NCBI GenBank assembly: GCA_002305235.1
Contig: DBQL01000092.1
Coordinates: 1,841 to 14,594, forward strand
From: Prevotella sp. UBA1395
GTDB taxonomy: Bacteria; Bacteroidota; Bacteroidia; Bacteroidales; Bacteroidaceae
DNA length: 12,754 nt
Direction: 5' to 3'
Position numbers and translations under genes: made by a program. This document shows, piece by piece, positions 1 through 8,339 of this stretch (the stretch's first letter is position 1; each line of letters starts with the position of its first letter). The notes below the pieces were generated by a model. That model was not told the DNA's origin and ran no database searches. It saw nothing but the letters and a program-made list of their open reading frames with translations.

Positions 1-129
1 GAGGTAAAAGACATCTGGGAGATGAGAAGCATCATCGCCAACTCTTTAGACCTGAGGCGGTTTGAGCCTCAAGACCCGGAGACATGGAACAAGGCCTACG
101 AGAAATTCCTCGCCGTGACCGGGCAATAA
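1..129 (+). CDS. rhaB: Rhamnulokinase, C-terminal fragment (cut by window edge)
   Basis: The first base of the window opens a frame of 42 codons that ends in TAA at 127-129. The tail contains EMRSIIANSLDL followed by RFEPQD and a W..AYEKF motif. This matches what I know of the extreme C terminus of Bacteroidetes rhamnulokinases (FGGY kinase family), which phosphorylate L-rhamnulose to L-rhamnulose-1-phosphate with ATP in the cytoplasm. The ATP-binding and sugar-binding domains lie outside the window, so the assignment rests on the tail and on the next gene being rhamnose isomerase in the same direction. The order kinase, isomerase, permease is the usual order in Bacteroides rhamnose clusters. 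The gap to the isomerase is about 150 bp, so cotranscription is plausible. Another FGGY sugar kinase is possible but less likely. Confidence 0.75.
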   Translation, partial: EVKDIWEMRSIIANSLDLRRFEPQDPETWNKAYEKFLAVTGQ

Positions 130-146
130 GCCCTCACGGCATGGCC

Positions 147-165
147 GGCAGAGGCCGCCCCTGCC
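147..165 (+). repeat. Small intercistronic hairpin after rhaB
   Basis: GGCAG at 147-151 pairs with CTGCC at 161-165. After one A-C mismatch the stem continues for two more G-C pairs around a CCG loop. No T tract follows, so it is not a classical terminator. It could slow 3' decay of the kinase transcript. A hairpin of this size can arise by chance in GC-rich DNA. Confidence 0.3.
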
Positions 166-212
166 AACCATCATTGCCATAACAAACAATAACACATAAC
201 AAACCCAACGTC

Positions 213-231
213 CACCATATTATAATAGGTG
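213..231. promoter_or_regulatory. AT-cored dyad upstream of rhaA, possible operator or hairpin
   Basis: CACC at 213-216 and GGTG at 228-231 flank the self-complementary core ATTATAAT (219-226). T218 and A227 also pair, and A217 is the only unpaired base in the dyad. The core is much more AT-rich than the flanking DNA and lies about 50 bp before the chosen start of the isomerase. It could be a regulator site, a promoter core or an mRNA hairpin. The sequence alone does not decide between these. Confidence 0.3.
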
Positions 232-281
232 CGCCAAAACGCCCCATCATGATATCGACGGACACTAAAAGCATTTACTAT

Positions 282-1535
282 ATGAAATCAGAATTGATTG
301 AGAAAAACTACGCATTGGCCAAAGAACGCTATGCCATGCTTGGCGTCGACACAGACAAGGCTCTGAAAACACTGGAGAAAACCCCGATATCGCTGCACTG
401 CTGGCAGTCGGACGATGTTGTGGGCTTTGAGCGCGGAGAAGCTGCCTCGGGCGGAATCATGACCACGGGAAACTTCCCCGGCAAAGCCCGCACGGTGGAA
501 GAGTTGCGTCAGGACATCGAGAAGGTGACCTCGCTGCTCGGCGGCACCTATCGCCTGAACCTCCACGAGACCTACGGCGACTTCGGCGGTAAGTTCGTAG
601 ACCGCGACGAGGTGGAGCCCAAGCACTTTGAAAGCTGGATGCAATGGGCCAAGGAACAGGGCTTGAAGCTCGACTTTAACTCTACATCCTTCTCGCACCC
701 CAAGAGCGGAAACCTCTCGCTGGCTAACCCCGACAAGGAGATTCGCGACTTCTGGATCGAGCATACCAAGCGTTGCCGACGCGTTGCCGACGCGATGGGC
801 AAATACCAAGACGACCCCTGTATCATGAATATATGGGTGCACGACGGCTCGAAAGACTACACCGTGGAGAAGTATCGCTATCGCCAGATCTTCAAAGAGT
901 CGCTCGACGAGATTTTGGCCGAGGAGCTGCCACACATGAAGACTTGCTTGGAGGCCAAGCTGTTCGGAATCGGTCTTGAGGCCTACACCGTGGGGTCGCA
1001 CGACTTCGTGGCCGGCTATTGTGCCCAAAACAATTTGATGTATACCCTCGACACCGGCCATTACGAGCCGACAGAGAACGTGAGCGATGCCGTATCGTCA
1101 CTCCTTCTCTTCGTACCCGAACTGATGCTGCACGTGTCAAGACCCATGCACTGGGACTCTGACCACGTGACACTCTTCGACGACAACACCCGAAACCTCT
1201 TCTCGGAGCTTGTCAGAGCCGAGGCACTCGACCGCGCACACATCGGACTCGACTATTTCGATGCTTCCATCGACCGCATCGGCGCGTATATCATCGGTAT
1301 CCGTGCCACACAGAAGAGCTTGCTGCAGGCTTTCCTCGAGCCGATAGACCTGCTGCGCCGGTATGAGGACGAGGGCAAGAACTTCCAACGACTGGCCCTC
1401 CTCGAAGAAGCCAAGACGCTACCTATGGGCGCCGTGTACGACTATTTCAACCTGACTCACAACGTGCCGGTGGGCGAAGAGTTTATCGCCGACATCGAGA
1501 AATACGAGCAGGAAGTATCTTTCAAGCGTGTCTAA
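282..1535 (+). CDS. rhaA: L-rhamnose isomerase
   Basis: This cytoplasmic metal-dependent enzyme converts L-rhamnose to L-rhamnulose, the first step of rhamnose use. The frame is open from an ATG at 249, but I choose the ATG at 282. From there the protein is 417 residues, close to the 419 of E. coli RhaA. It starts MKSELIEKNYALAKERY like its relatives, and the bases just before it are AT-rich as is usual for Bacteroidetes starts. Metal ligands known from E. coli RhaA are found with a constant offset of ten: Glu224, Asp257, His284 and Asp324 for the structural site, and His260, Asp292 and Asp294 for the catalytic site, in the motifs LDTGHYEPTENV, HVSRP.HWDSDHV and GLDYFDAS. SLHCWQSDDV (about 37-46) is the N-terminal signature. 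The gene lies between rhaB and rhaT on one strand. In Bacteroides it is also called rhaI. Confidence 0.97.
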   Translation: MKSELIEKNYALAKERYAMLGVDTDKALKTLEKTPISLHCWQSDDVVGFERGEAASGGIMTTGNFPGKARTVEELRQDIEKVTSLLGGTYRLNLHETYGDFGGKFVDRDEVEPKHFESWMQWAKEQGLKLDFNSTSFSHPKSGNLSLANPDKEIRDFWIEHTKRCRRVADAMGKYQDDPCIMNIWVHDGSKDYTVEKYRYRQIFKESLDEILAEELPHMKTCLEAKLFGIGLEAYTVGSHDFVAGYCAQNNLMYTLDTGHYEPTENVSDAVSSLLLFVPELMLHVSRPMHWDSDHVTLFDDNTRNLFSELVRAEALDRAHIGLDYFDASIDRIGAYIIGIRATQKSLLQAFLEPIDLLRRYEDEGKNFQRLALLEEAKTLPMGAVYDYFNLTHNVPVGEEFIADIEKYEQEVSFKRV

Positions 1536-1538
1536 TCT

Positions 1539-1615
1539 CTCGCTCCCTGCCTCCGTCGGTAGGCGCAAGGCCGCCGAAAAGCGACTTCTCGCACCGGAGA
1601 GAGGCAGGGAGAGAG
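1539..1615 (+). other. Branched inverted-repeat element between rhaA and rhaT
   Basis: Nearly the whole rhaA-rhaT gap folds on itself. Bases 1539-1553 pair with 1601-1615 in 14 of 15 positions, including an uninterrupted 11-bp run (CTCCCTGCCTC with GAGGCAGGGAG). Inside, CGGT at 1557-1560 pairs with ACCG at 1593-1596. Within that, two small hairpins sit side by side: GGCG/CGCC (1562-1565 with 1572-1575) and GCGA/TCGC around a CTTC loop (1581-1592). The result is a three-way junction in the mRNA. No T tract follows, so a terminator is unlikely. A stabilising or processing element that sets isomerase against permease expression would fit. That role is inference. Confidence 0.6.
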
Positions 1616-1628
1616 CCTTGTTATTACT

Positions 1629-2666
1629 ATGAACATCATCATCGGACTACTCATTATCGCCATCGGGGCATTCTGCCAAAGCAGTTGTTACGTTCCCATC
1701 AACAAGATCAAGAACTGGAGTTGGGAGAGCTACTGGATCGTGCAGGGTGTCTTTGCGTGGCTGGTGTTCCCGCTTCTGGGCGCACTTTTGGCCGTGCCCG
1801 CAGGCCACAGCCTCCTCGAACTGTTCTCTGCCGACCATGCATTCAACATCTGGATGACCATGCTCTTTGGCGTATTATGGGGTGTGGGCGGCCTGACCTT
1901 CGGACTGTCGATGCGCTATCTCGGCGTGGCATTGGGACAATCCATCGCCCTCGGCACCTGTGCCGGACTGGGAACCATCATGGGGCCCGTGCTGTTGAAC
2001 GTGTTTTTTCCGGAGCTGAACGCCTTGGAATCGCTCACATTTGCCGTGATCCTCGGCGTGGCGGTAACCCTCTTGGGCATCGCCATCATCGGTGTGGCCG
2101 GCTCGATGAAGGCCCGTTCGCTCTCGGAAGAAGAGAAAAAAGCCGCCGTCAAAGATTTCAACTTCCCCAAAGGACTGGCCATTGCCCTGCTCGCCGGATT
2201 CATGAGCGGCTGTTTCAACGTTGGTCTGGAGTTTGGCAAAGGCATCAACTTCGGAGACCTCACGCCCGACATGTTCAAGACTTTGCCGGCGACGCTCCTC
2301 GTTACCGTGGGTGGTTTTGTGACCAATGCCATCTATTGTTTCTATCAAAACCAAAAAAATCGCACGTGGGGCGACTACACCCGGGGCGGCGTTTGGGCCA
2401 ACAACCTGCTGTTTACGGCCTTGGCCGGCGCACTGTGGTACAGCCAATTCTTCGGCTTGTCACTCGGCAAGGGCTTCCTCACGGAGTCTCCCACGCTCAT
2501 GACACTAGCATTCTGCATCCTCATGGCACTCAATGTGGTGTTCTCAAACGTATGGGGCATCATCCTGAAAGAATGGAAAGGCTGCTCGCCAAAAACCATT
2601 GCCGTGCTCGTGGTGGGCATTGTGGTACTGATCATATCCTCGTTTCTGCCGCAGTTGATAGGATGA
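1629..2666 (+). CDS. rhaT: L-rhamnose/proton symporter RhaT
   Basis: This inner-membrane permease takes up L-rhamnose with a proton. The protein is 345 residues (E. coli RhaT has 344) and shows ten hydrophobic segments, roughly at residues 2-20, 37-57, 72-92, 98-126, 135-157, 182-202, 219-239, 258-278, 289-313 and 321-341. A charged loop at 159-180 separates the two halves. Family features include the N-terminal FCQSSCYVPINKIKNWSWE and the segment GLTFGLSMRYLGVALGQSIA. The start is the first ATG in the frame and directly follows the structured rhaA-rhaT spacer. The gene is third in the rhaB-rhaA-rhaT series. In many Bacteroides clusters the aldolase comes next, but here a SusCD pair does and the aldolase is elsewhere. 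I see no frameshift or missing segment. Confidence 0.95.
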   Translation: MNIIIGLLIIAIGAFCQSSCYVPINKIKNWSWESYWIVQGVFAWLVFPLLGALLAVPAGHSLLELFSADHAFNIWMTMLFGVLWGVGGLTFGLSMRYLGVALGQSIALGTCAGLGTIMGPVLLNVFFPELNALESLTFAVILGVAVTLLGIAIIGVAGSMKARSLSEEEKKAAVKDFNFPKGLAIALLAGFMSGCFNVGLEFGKGINFGDLTPDMFKTLPATLLVTVGGFVTNAIYCFYQNQKNRTWGDYTRGGVWANNLLFTALAGALWYSQFFGLSLGKGFLTESPTLMTLAFCILMALNVVFSNVWGIILKEWKGCSPKTIAVLVVGIVVLIISSFLPQLIG

Positions 2667-2964
2667 GGACCCTATGGTCAGAATTTGGAACCGAAACCAT
2701 CACTAACTAACCGATGTTTCGCAAGGGCTTGGAGCATTGCTCCGGGCCATGCTTTCGTTTTCATACCATGCCACTCATGCCGTATGATGTGTCTGTAAAC
2801 CTCGCTTCGAAACATGTCGACATCAACATCAGACAGCCTCATCGATGCAAACATCTGACGATCGCTTGAGAAGAACAAAATCCTGAAATCGCAAGAAGTC
2901 ACCCCTACGAGGGGAGATATCCAACTTCAACTTAAACATTTATAACCATTTATCCAAAAACTCT
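2667..2964 (+). other. Gene-free leader between rhaT and susC
   Basis: This stretch has no credible gene. It holds a hairpin at 2726-2748, a perfect 10-bp palindrome ATGTCGACAT at 2814-2823, and an 8-bp palindrome CATCGATG nearby. A small CCCCT/AGGGG hairpin with an ACG loop (2902-2914) lies about 50 bp before the susC start. The last 40 bases are A/T-rich, as expected for a Bacteroidetes ribosome-entry region. I find no convincing TAnnTTTG -7 box with a matching upstream element, so I do not place the susC promoter. The length is enough to hold a promoter and a structured 5' leader. Confidence 0.5.
2726..2764 (+). terminator. Possible terminator of the rhaB-rhaA-rhaT operon
   Basis: The arms 2726-2736 and 2738-2748 pair along GGC, two U-G wobbles and then GGAGCA/TGCTCC, leaving a very tight centre that would open to a GAGC/GCTC stem with a three-base loop. 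The bases after it, GCTTTCGTTTTC, are T-rich but interrupted. It lies 60 bp after the rhaT stop. It could end or attenuate the rha transcript, leaving susC with its own promoter. The weak T tract keeps confidence low. Confidence 0.4.
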
Positions 2965-5900
2965 ATGAATCTATCACATCATGAAAGTCGTGGAAATTCC
3001 CTTTCCAGACTGTTGTTATTGATGGCCTTTTCAGCATCTGCCACGTTCGCGCTGGCACAAAGTCGCGTGACGGGAAAGATCGTTGACGAGACAGGTGAAC
3101 CTGTGATCGGGGCCAGTATCAAAGTGGATGGCTCATCGATTGGTGCCGTTACCGACCTCGATGGCAATTTCTCGCTACCCAATGTACCACAGAACAGCAC
3201 GCTCACCGTGTCGTATGTGGGCTTCAAAACACTCAGCGTGAAGTCGAACGGACGCACGCAAATAGACCTGACACTCAAGGAAGACCACGAACAATTGGAC
3301 GAAGTGGTGGTCGTGGGCTATGGTGTGCAGCGCAAAAGCGACGTGACCGGTGCCTTGGCACATATCGACAGCAAGCAGCTCACCGCCATGCCGGTGAAAG
3401 ACGCGTTGCAGGGAATGCAGGGTAAAACGGCCGGTGTGGACATCACCAACTCACAACGCCCGGGGTCGGTAGGCTCGATTACCGTGCGCGGCCAGCGCTC
3501 CATCAATGCCAGCAGCGCCCCCTTGTATGTGGTCGACGGCATGATTATCCAAAACGGGGGCATCGATAACATCAACCCTCAGGACATCGAGTCTATCGAA
3601 GTGCTCAAGGACGCGTCTTCGACGGCAGTCTACGGTGCCCGCGGCGCCAATGGCGTGATTCTCGTAACGACAAAGAAAGGCAAGGAGGGCAAGGTATCCA
3701 TCAACTATGCCGGAAGCCTCACTTTCTCCAAAGTGCATGAGGTGACAGAGATGATGAGTGCCGCCGAGTGGGTAGACTATGCCCGCTATGCGCTCTATAA
3801 CCAAGGGGGTTATGGCAAATCGGACCAGCCGTTCGCACCCGACTATGCCAGCGACCAGAAACTGTTTGGCGGTACGGCCGGATGGAACAACATCGAACAG
3901 GCATGGGTCAACGGCGTGTATGATGCCAGCAAGGTGGGTGAATACGACTGGGTGAGCCATGCCTTGCAGACCGGCGTGACCCAAGACCACACGCTGAGCG
4001 TCAGCGGTGGCACAGACAAGATCAAGGCTTACGGCTCGTTTGGCTATCTCGACCAAAAGGGAACACAGAAGGGGCAAGGCTATTCGCGATTCACGGTGAC
4101 GACCAATGTGGAGATCAAGGCACTGCCATACTTCACAATGGGCGTGGGCATGAAGGGCGCATACGGCGACCAAAACTATGGTTACAGCTACCAAAAGAGC
4201 GTCACCGGCGCCGGCGATTACTACGGAGCGTTGCGCGGCATGATACCCTTCACCGTGCCCTATGATGAGAACGGAAACTTCATTGAGTATCCGTGGTCGT
4301 ACAATACCAATATCCAGAACCCCATCGAAGAAATCAATTACACCACCAACAAGCGCCGCGACTTCCGCATCACGGGCAATGTGTGGGGACAATTGGACTT
4401 CGGAAAAATCTGGTCTCCGCTCGAGGGTCTCTCCTATCGCATACAGTTCGGACCCGAATTGAAATACTATCGCCTCGGCATGTTCTTCGCAGCCGATGGC
4501 ATCAACGGTCAGGGCAGCAACGTGGCCACATACAATCCCTCGCAGAACGTGGCATGGACGCTCGACAATCTGGTGTACTACAACCGCACAATCGCGCACG
4601 ACCATCACATCGGACTGACCTTCTTGCAGAGCGCAGAGAAGACACACTACGAGTATGGTAACATCAAGGCTAACGTGGCCACATCCGAAGAGCTGTGGTA
4701 CAACACCAGCTCCTTGGGAACTCCGCTTGGCTATGGCACCGGATTGGCAGAAGACCAGCTTACCTCTTACATGGTGCGCGCCAACTATAACTATATGGAC
4801 AAATACTTGGCCACGGCGAGCGTGCGCTGGGACGGCAGCTCCCGACTGGCACAAGGGCATCAGTGGGCCAGCTTCCCCTCGTTCTCCTTGGGATGGCGCA
4901 TCGACCAAGAGAAGTTCATGCAGCGCGCCGATTGGGTGAGCAACCTGAAACTACGCGTGGGATGGGGTATCTCCGGCAACTACGCCATTGATATCTATGG
5001 CACCAAGGGTGCTATCCAAAGCCTCTACTATAACTGGGGAAAGAACCCCTCTACATTGGGCTATGTACCGTCTGATGCCTCTGCCAAGACACCGTCCAAG
5101 ATGGCCAACCCCACTCTGGGATGGGAGAAGACCTACCAGTGGAACGTCGGCGTGGACTATGGCTTCCTCAACGGACGGATCAATGGTAGCTTGGATATTT
5201 ACTCCAATTCGACCAAAGACCTGCTGATGGCCATGAGCATTCCCTCGCTCACAGGTTACACCTCGACGTATGCCAATGTGGGCGAGTCGTCGGGATGGGG
5301 TATCGACTTCCAGCTGAACGCCATTCCGGTGAAAACCCGCGACTTTGAGTGGAGCACATCACTGACATGGTCTCTCGACCGCAACAAAATCGAGAAACTG
5401 GCCAACAACGCCAGCGAGGACATCAACAACAACTGGTTTGTGGGTGAGGAGATCGGCGTGATCTACGACTATGTCTATGACGGCATCTGGAAAACCAGCG
5501 AGGCTGAGCAGGCCGCCAAGTACAATCGCAAACCGGGTCAGATTCGAGTGAAAGACGTATTGGAAGACGGAAAGATCGACGGCAACGACCGACAGATCAT
5601 CGGCCACCTTCGTCCCCGCTGGTCAGGAGGATGGCAAAACACCTTCAGCTACAAGAACTGGGAGCTGTCTTTCTTCATGTACGCCCGCTGGAAGTTCGAC
5701 ATTGCCAAAGGCGCGGAGACCTTGGGTGGCATGTATGCCATGCGCAAGCTCGACTATTTCATAGCCGGTACGCACGAGGATGCCGAATACTATATGCCGG
5801 GATCGCAAGGATCGGGGGCCGATACCTACGCCTCGTCGATGAGCATTCAAGACGGCTCGTTCATCAAGATGCGCAATATCTCGCTGGGATACAACTTCAC

Positions 5901-6090
5901 ACCCAAACAACTGAAGTCGACCGGACTGAGCAATCTGAAGATTTACGTACAGGCCATGAACCCCTTTAACGTGTACAAGAAATGCAAATGGCTCGACACC
6001 GACTTCATGAGCTATGACAACAACACCACCTCTTACGGCTCGTCAACAACCATCAAGAGCTGGGTTATCGGTCTTAATATCGGATTCTAA
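2965..6090 (+). CDS. SusC/RagA-type TonB-dependent outer-membrane transporter
   Basis: The protein is 1041 residues, a normal length for SusC homologues, which import oligosaccharides across the outer membrane using energy from TonB/ExbBD. A signal peptide with hydrophobic core LLLLMAFSASATFALA ends near residue 32. Then follow a CarboxypepD_reg-like domain (about 34-104, with VTGKIVDETGEPVIGASI and the SYVGFKT motif), the LDEVVVVGYG segment (111-120) and the plug domain, which ends in the SusC signature AVYGARGANGVILVTTKKGK (221-240). The remainder is a beta-barrel ending in phenylalanine (LNIGF). The frame is intact. Thirteen bases separate its stop from the susD start, so the two form one transport unit. 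It follows rhaT on the same strand, which suggests a rhamnose-containing glycan as ligand. That is inference, because SusC sequence does not reveal its substrate. Confidence 0.95.
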   Translation: MNLSHHESRGNSLSRLLLLMAFSASATFALAQSRVTGKIVDETGEPVIGASIKVDGSSIGAVTDLDGNFSLPNVPQNSTLTVSYVGFKTLSVKSNGRTQIDLTLKEDHEQLDEVVVVGYGVQRKSDVTGALAHIDSKQLTAMPVKDALQGMQGKTAGVDITNSQRPGSVGSITVRGQRSINASSAPLYVVDGMIIQNGGIDNINPQDIESIEVLKDASSTAVYGARGANGVILVTTKKGKEGKVSINYAGSLTFSKVHEVTEMMSAAEWVDYARYALYNQGGYGKSDQPFAPDYASDQKLFGGTAGWNNIEQAWVNGVYDASKVGEYDWVSHALQTGVTQDHTLSVSGGTDKIKAYGSFGYLDQKGTQKGQGYSRFTVTTNVEIKALPYFTMGVGMKGAYGDQNYGYSYQKSVTGAGDYYGALRGMIPFTVPYDENGNFIEYPWSYNTNIQNPIEEINYTTNKRRDFRITGNVWGQLDFGKIWSPLEGLSYRIQFGPELKYYRLGMFFAADGINGQGSNVATYNPSQNVAWTLDNLVYYNRTIAHDHHIGLTFLQSAEKTHYEYGNIKANVATSEELWYNTSSLGTPLGYGTGLAEDQLTSYMVRANYNYMDKYLATASVRWDGSSRLAQGHQWASFPSFSLGWRIDQEKFMQRADWVSNLKLRVGWGISGNYAIDIYGTKGAIQSLYYNWGKNPSTLGYVPSDASAKTPSKMANPTLGWEKTYQWNVGVDYGFLNGRINGSLDIYSNSTKDLLMAMSIPSLTGYTSTYANVGESSGWGIDFQLNAIPVKTRDFEWSTSLTWSLDRNKIEKLANNASEDINNNWFVGEEIGVIYDYVYDGIWKTSEAEQAAKYNRKPGQIRVKDVLEDGKIDGNDRQIIGHLRPRWSGGWQNTFSYKNWELSFFMYARWKFDIAKGAETLGGMYAMRKLDYFIAGTHEDAEYYMPGSQGSGADTYASSMSIQDGSFIKMRNISLGYNFTPKQLKSTGLSNLKIYVQAMNPFNVYKKCKWLDTDFMSYDNNTTSYGSSTTIKSWVIGLNIGF

Positions 6091-6103
6091 ACAACAGACA
6101 ACA

Positions 6104-8182
6104 ATGAAACTCAATTATATCTTAGCGTCGGCCATCCTTGCCGGCAGTACCCTTGGACTCGCCTCATGCGGCGACAAGTTCCTTGAGGAAGACCAGTTCA
6201 ACCAAAGAAGCACCCAATACTTCACCACACAGAGCGGTCTCGACGACTTGGTGACGGGCGCATACCAAAAACTGAAGTTTAAGTTCAATTACCAATGGGG
6301 CTATCTTGCCTACTGCATGGGCATCGACGAGTTCACGGGCGGGGCCAACAACCTGACCAACTATAACGCCTATCAGACACTCGACGCCAGCGAGGGCAAC
6401 GGCATCAAACCCATTTGGGACAACTATTACGGACTCGTGGAGCCTGCCAACGTGATCATCCAGAACGTACCGCTCTATTACGACAAGGCTAACGCTAAAT
6501 ACAACACTCGTCTCGGCGAGGGCTACTTCCTGCGTGCGTATGCCTATTTCGAGCTTGTCAAGCAGTTTGGCGGGGTGCCTTTGAAGCTCAATCCGTCCAA
6601 GTCGGTGGAAACCTACTTCACACGCAACACCTTGGAGGAGTGCTATGCCCAGATCATCGCCGACTTTGAGCAGGCCTATAACCTGCTGCCCGAGACCCCT
6701 GAGCAGACCGGACGCATCACCAAGAGTGCCGCGGCCCACTTCCTCGCCAAAGCGCATCTGTTCCGTGCCAGCGAACTTTACGACGACTGGAACGGCAGTT
6801 ACAAGAGCGACGACCTCGATGCCGTGATCAAATACGGCAAGGAAGTGATTGCCGCACACCCGCTGTGCACCGACTATGTGGCCCTGTGGGACTACACCAA
6901 GGCCAACAGTGCCAACGAAACGGTGAGCGAGGTGGTGCTCGCCGCGCAGTTCTCCGACGACACAGACACATGGGGACGCTTCGGCAACCAAATGCACCTC
7001 TGCTTCCCATCGGTCTATCAGAACATGGCGGGCATGAAGCGAGACATCTCCGGCGACCGCGAGTTTTCCTACGTAAGCGCCACCGAATACACCATGCAGG
7101 TGTTCGACCGCGTGAACGACTCGCGATTCTGGAAGAGCTTCATCACCACATACGGATGCAACAACCCCTCGGCCGCACCCAAATGGTCGGTCTATGCCAA
7201 AGACTATCCCAATGCCATCCCCGACGGCGTAAATGCTGCTGACGCACGATTCGCAGGCGGACAGATTGCCCTGAAGTATATCGTGAACAGCCCGGGCGAC
7301 ACCCGATATACCGACATCGATGGCAAGAAGTCGGAAGACGGCGTACTGAAAAACGGCAAGCTGGAGGCTCCCCACACCTTCGTGCACTATTATGCCGGCG
7401 AAGATTTCAGTTGGAACACCTCGAAGGCCACCACCACCGGCAACTGGTTTGCCATCCATCCGCACAACCGCTCGGTGGCCCTGAGCAAATATCGTGACGG
7501 ATATCGCAACGCCATCAACTCTCAGTTTGGCACCCGAGACGCCATCATCGCGCGCTCGGCCGACGATGTACTGATGGTGGCCGAGGCCTATATCCGCAAG
7601 AAAGACTATACCAACGCCATCACTTACCTCAACATGGTGCGCGACCGCGCGGGATATGCCGAGGGCGAAGACCGTGCCAAGCACGTGGACGGCGGCCAGT
7701 CTTACAAGAACAACTCCTACTGCTCGGGCAAGGGCGGCGGATTCTCGGCCGATGGTGCCATCTATTATGAGACCAACACCTACTACGAGTCGAACAACAT
7801 GGACGTGACCACGGCTTCGTCGAAATCGTCCATGCGTCTCAACTCGGTGGCCGACATCCTCAACTCCGCGCCCGACATGCCGGTGTATCAGGCCCTCGGT
7901 CTGTCTTCCGATTACGACAAGGTGATGTGCTTCCTCATGAACGAGCGCACCCGTGAGCTATGCGGTGAGATGCAGCGCTGGGAAGATTTGGCCCGCACCA
8001 AAACCCTCGAGGCCCGTTGGAACACGTTCAACGATGCCAAGAGCTATGGCGAAGGCAGCTTCAACGCACAGCGCGACTACTTCCGTCCGCTGCCGCAATC
8101 GTTCCTCGACGGCATCACCAATGCCTCCGGCAGCACGCTGTCTGACGAGGAAAAGTCGGCCATGCAGAACCCCGGATATTAA
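6104..8182 (+). CDS. SusD/RagB-type surface glycan-binding lipoprotein
   Basis: SusD proteins sit as a lid on SusC and capture the glycan outside the cell. The frame is open from an ATG at 6014 inside susC, but the start is placed at 6104. From there MKLNYILASAILAGSTLGLASC forms a lipoprotein signal with lipobox LASC and Cys22, and the site is preceded by an A-rich leader (ACAACAGACAACA). The protein is 692 residues, longer than B. thetaiotaomicron SusD (about 550). The family's helical core is seen at 137-160 (LGEGYFLRAYAYFELVKQFG...), followed by the conserved NERTRELCGEMQRWEDLART (613-632) and a C terminus with YFRPLPQS and the final QNPGY. The extra length lies in the middle and could form part of the ligand-binding face. 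It is paired with the upstream SusC and followed by a strong terminator. Confidence 0.94.
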   Translation: MKLNYILASAILAGSTLGLASCGDKFLEEDQFNQRSTQYFTTQSGLDDLVTGAYQKLKFKFNYQWGYLAYCMGIDEFTGGANNLTNYNAYQTLDASEGNGIKPIWDNYYGLVEPANVIIQNVPLYYDKANAKYNTRLGEGYFLRAYAYFELVKQFGGVPLKLNPSKSVETYFTRNTLEECYAQIIADFEQAYNLLPETPEQTGRITKSAAAHFLAKAHLFRASELYDDWNGSYKSDDLDAVIKYGKEVIAAHPLCTDYVALWDYTKANSANETVSEVVLAAQFSDDTDTWGRFGNQMHLCFPSVYQNMAGMKRDISGDREFSYVSATEYTMQVFDRVNDSRFWKSFITTYGCNNPSAAPKWSVYAKDYPNAIPDGVNAADARFAGGQIALKYIVNSPGDTRYTDIDGKKSEDGVLKNGKLEAPHTFVHYYAGEDFSWNTSKATTTGNWFAIHPHNRSVALSKYRDGYRNAINSQFGTRDAIIARSADDVLMVAEAYIRKKDYTNAITYLNMVRDRAGYAEGEDRAKHVDGGQSYKNNSYCSGKGGGFSADGAIYYETNTYYESNNMDVTTASSKSSMRLNSVADILNSAPDMPVYQALGLSSDYDKVMCFLMNERTRELCGEMQRWEDLARTKTLEARWNTFNDAKSYGEGSFNAQRDYFRPLPQSFLDGITNASGSTLSDEEKSAMQNPGY

Positions 8183-8205
8183 TCTTCCGACTCATCATCC
8201 ATCTT

Positions 8206-8255
8206 GCCACCACCCGCACGGTTGCCCTGCAGCCCGCGGGTGGTGGCTTTATTTT
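8206..8255 (+). terminator. Intrinsic terminator of the susCD operon
   Basis: A perfect 12-bp stem, GCCACCACCCGC (8206-8217) with GCGGGTGGTGGC (8236-8247), encloses an 18-base loop and is followed at once by TTTATTTT. It starts 23 bases after the susD stop codon. This is a textbook intrinsic terminator and shows that the plus-strand transcript ends here. Confidence 0.88.
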
Positions 8256-8339
8256 CATTCCTGCCGGTCGGCACAAACGTGGGGGCACCATCCCGGGGCA
8301 CAGGCACACGGGTAGTTGTTGTCAAGAAAAATTGGCAAA

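Noticed and set aside
249..281. In-frame ATG at 249 as the start of rhamnose isomerase
   Set aside because: It adds 11 residues (MISTDTKSIYY) not expected in the family. The ATG at 282 gives the usual length and N terminus and has an AT-rich lead-in.
288..1061. Long antisense open frame of 257 codons inside rhaA
   Set aside because: It is a mirror of the GC-rich codon pattern of rhaA, has no domain features, and rhaA is certain. The same applies to the 485-codon frame opposite susC and the 506-codon frame opposite susD.
2684..2691. AGAATTTG as the -7 box of a susC promoter
   Set aside because: It lacks the initial T of TAnnTTTG, lies about 275 bp from the start codon, and is before the likely rha terminator hairpin.
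1685..2710. Plus-strand frame of 341 codons overlapping rhaT
   Set aside because: It is an alternative frame rich in Arg, His and Pro with no hydrophobic or domain pattern. RhaT in the other frame is clear.
2814..2823. 10-bp palindrome ATGTCGACAT as an operator
   Set aside because: A single palindrome of this length with no second copy near other genes is not enough for a regulatory claim.
6014..6103. Upstream ATG that would make SusD overlap SusC by 77 bases
   Set aside because: The added 30 residues precede a perfect lipoprotein signal, which must be N-terminal.
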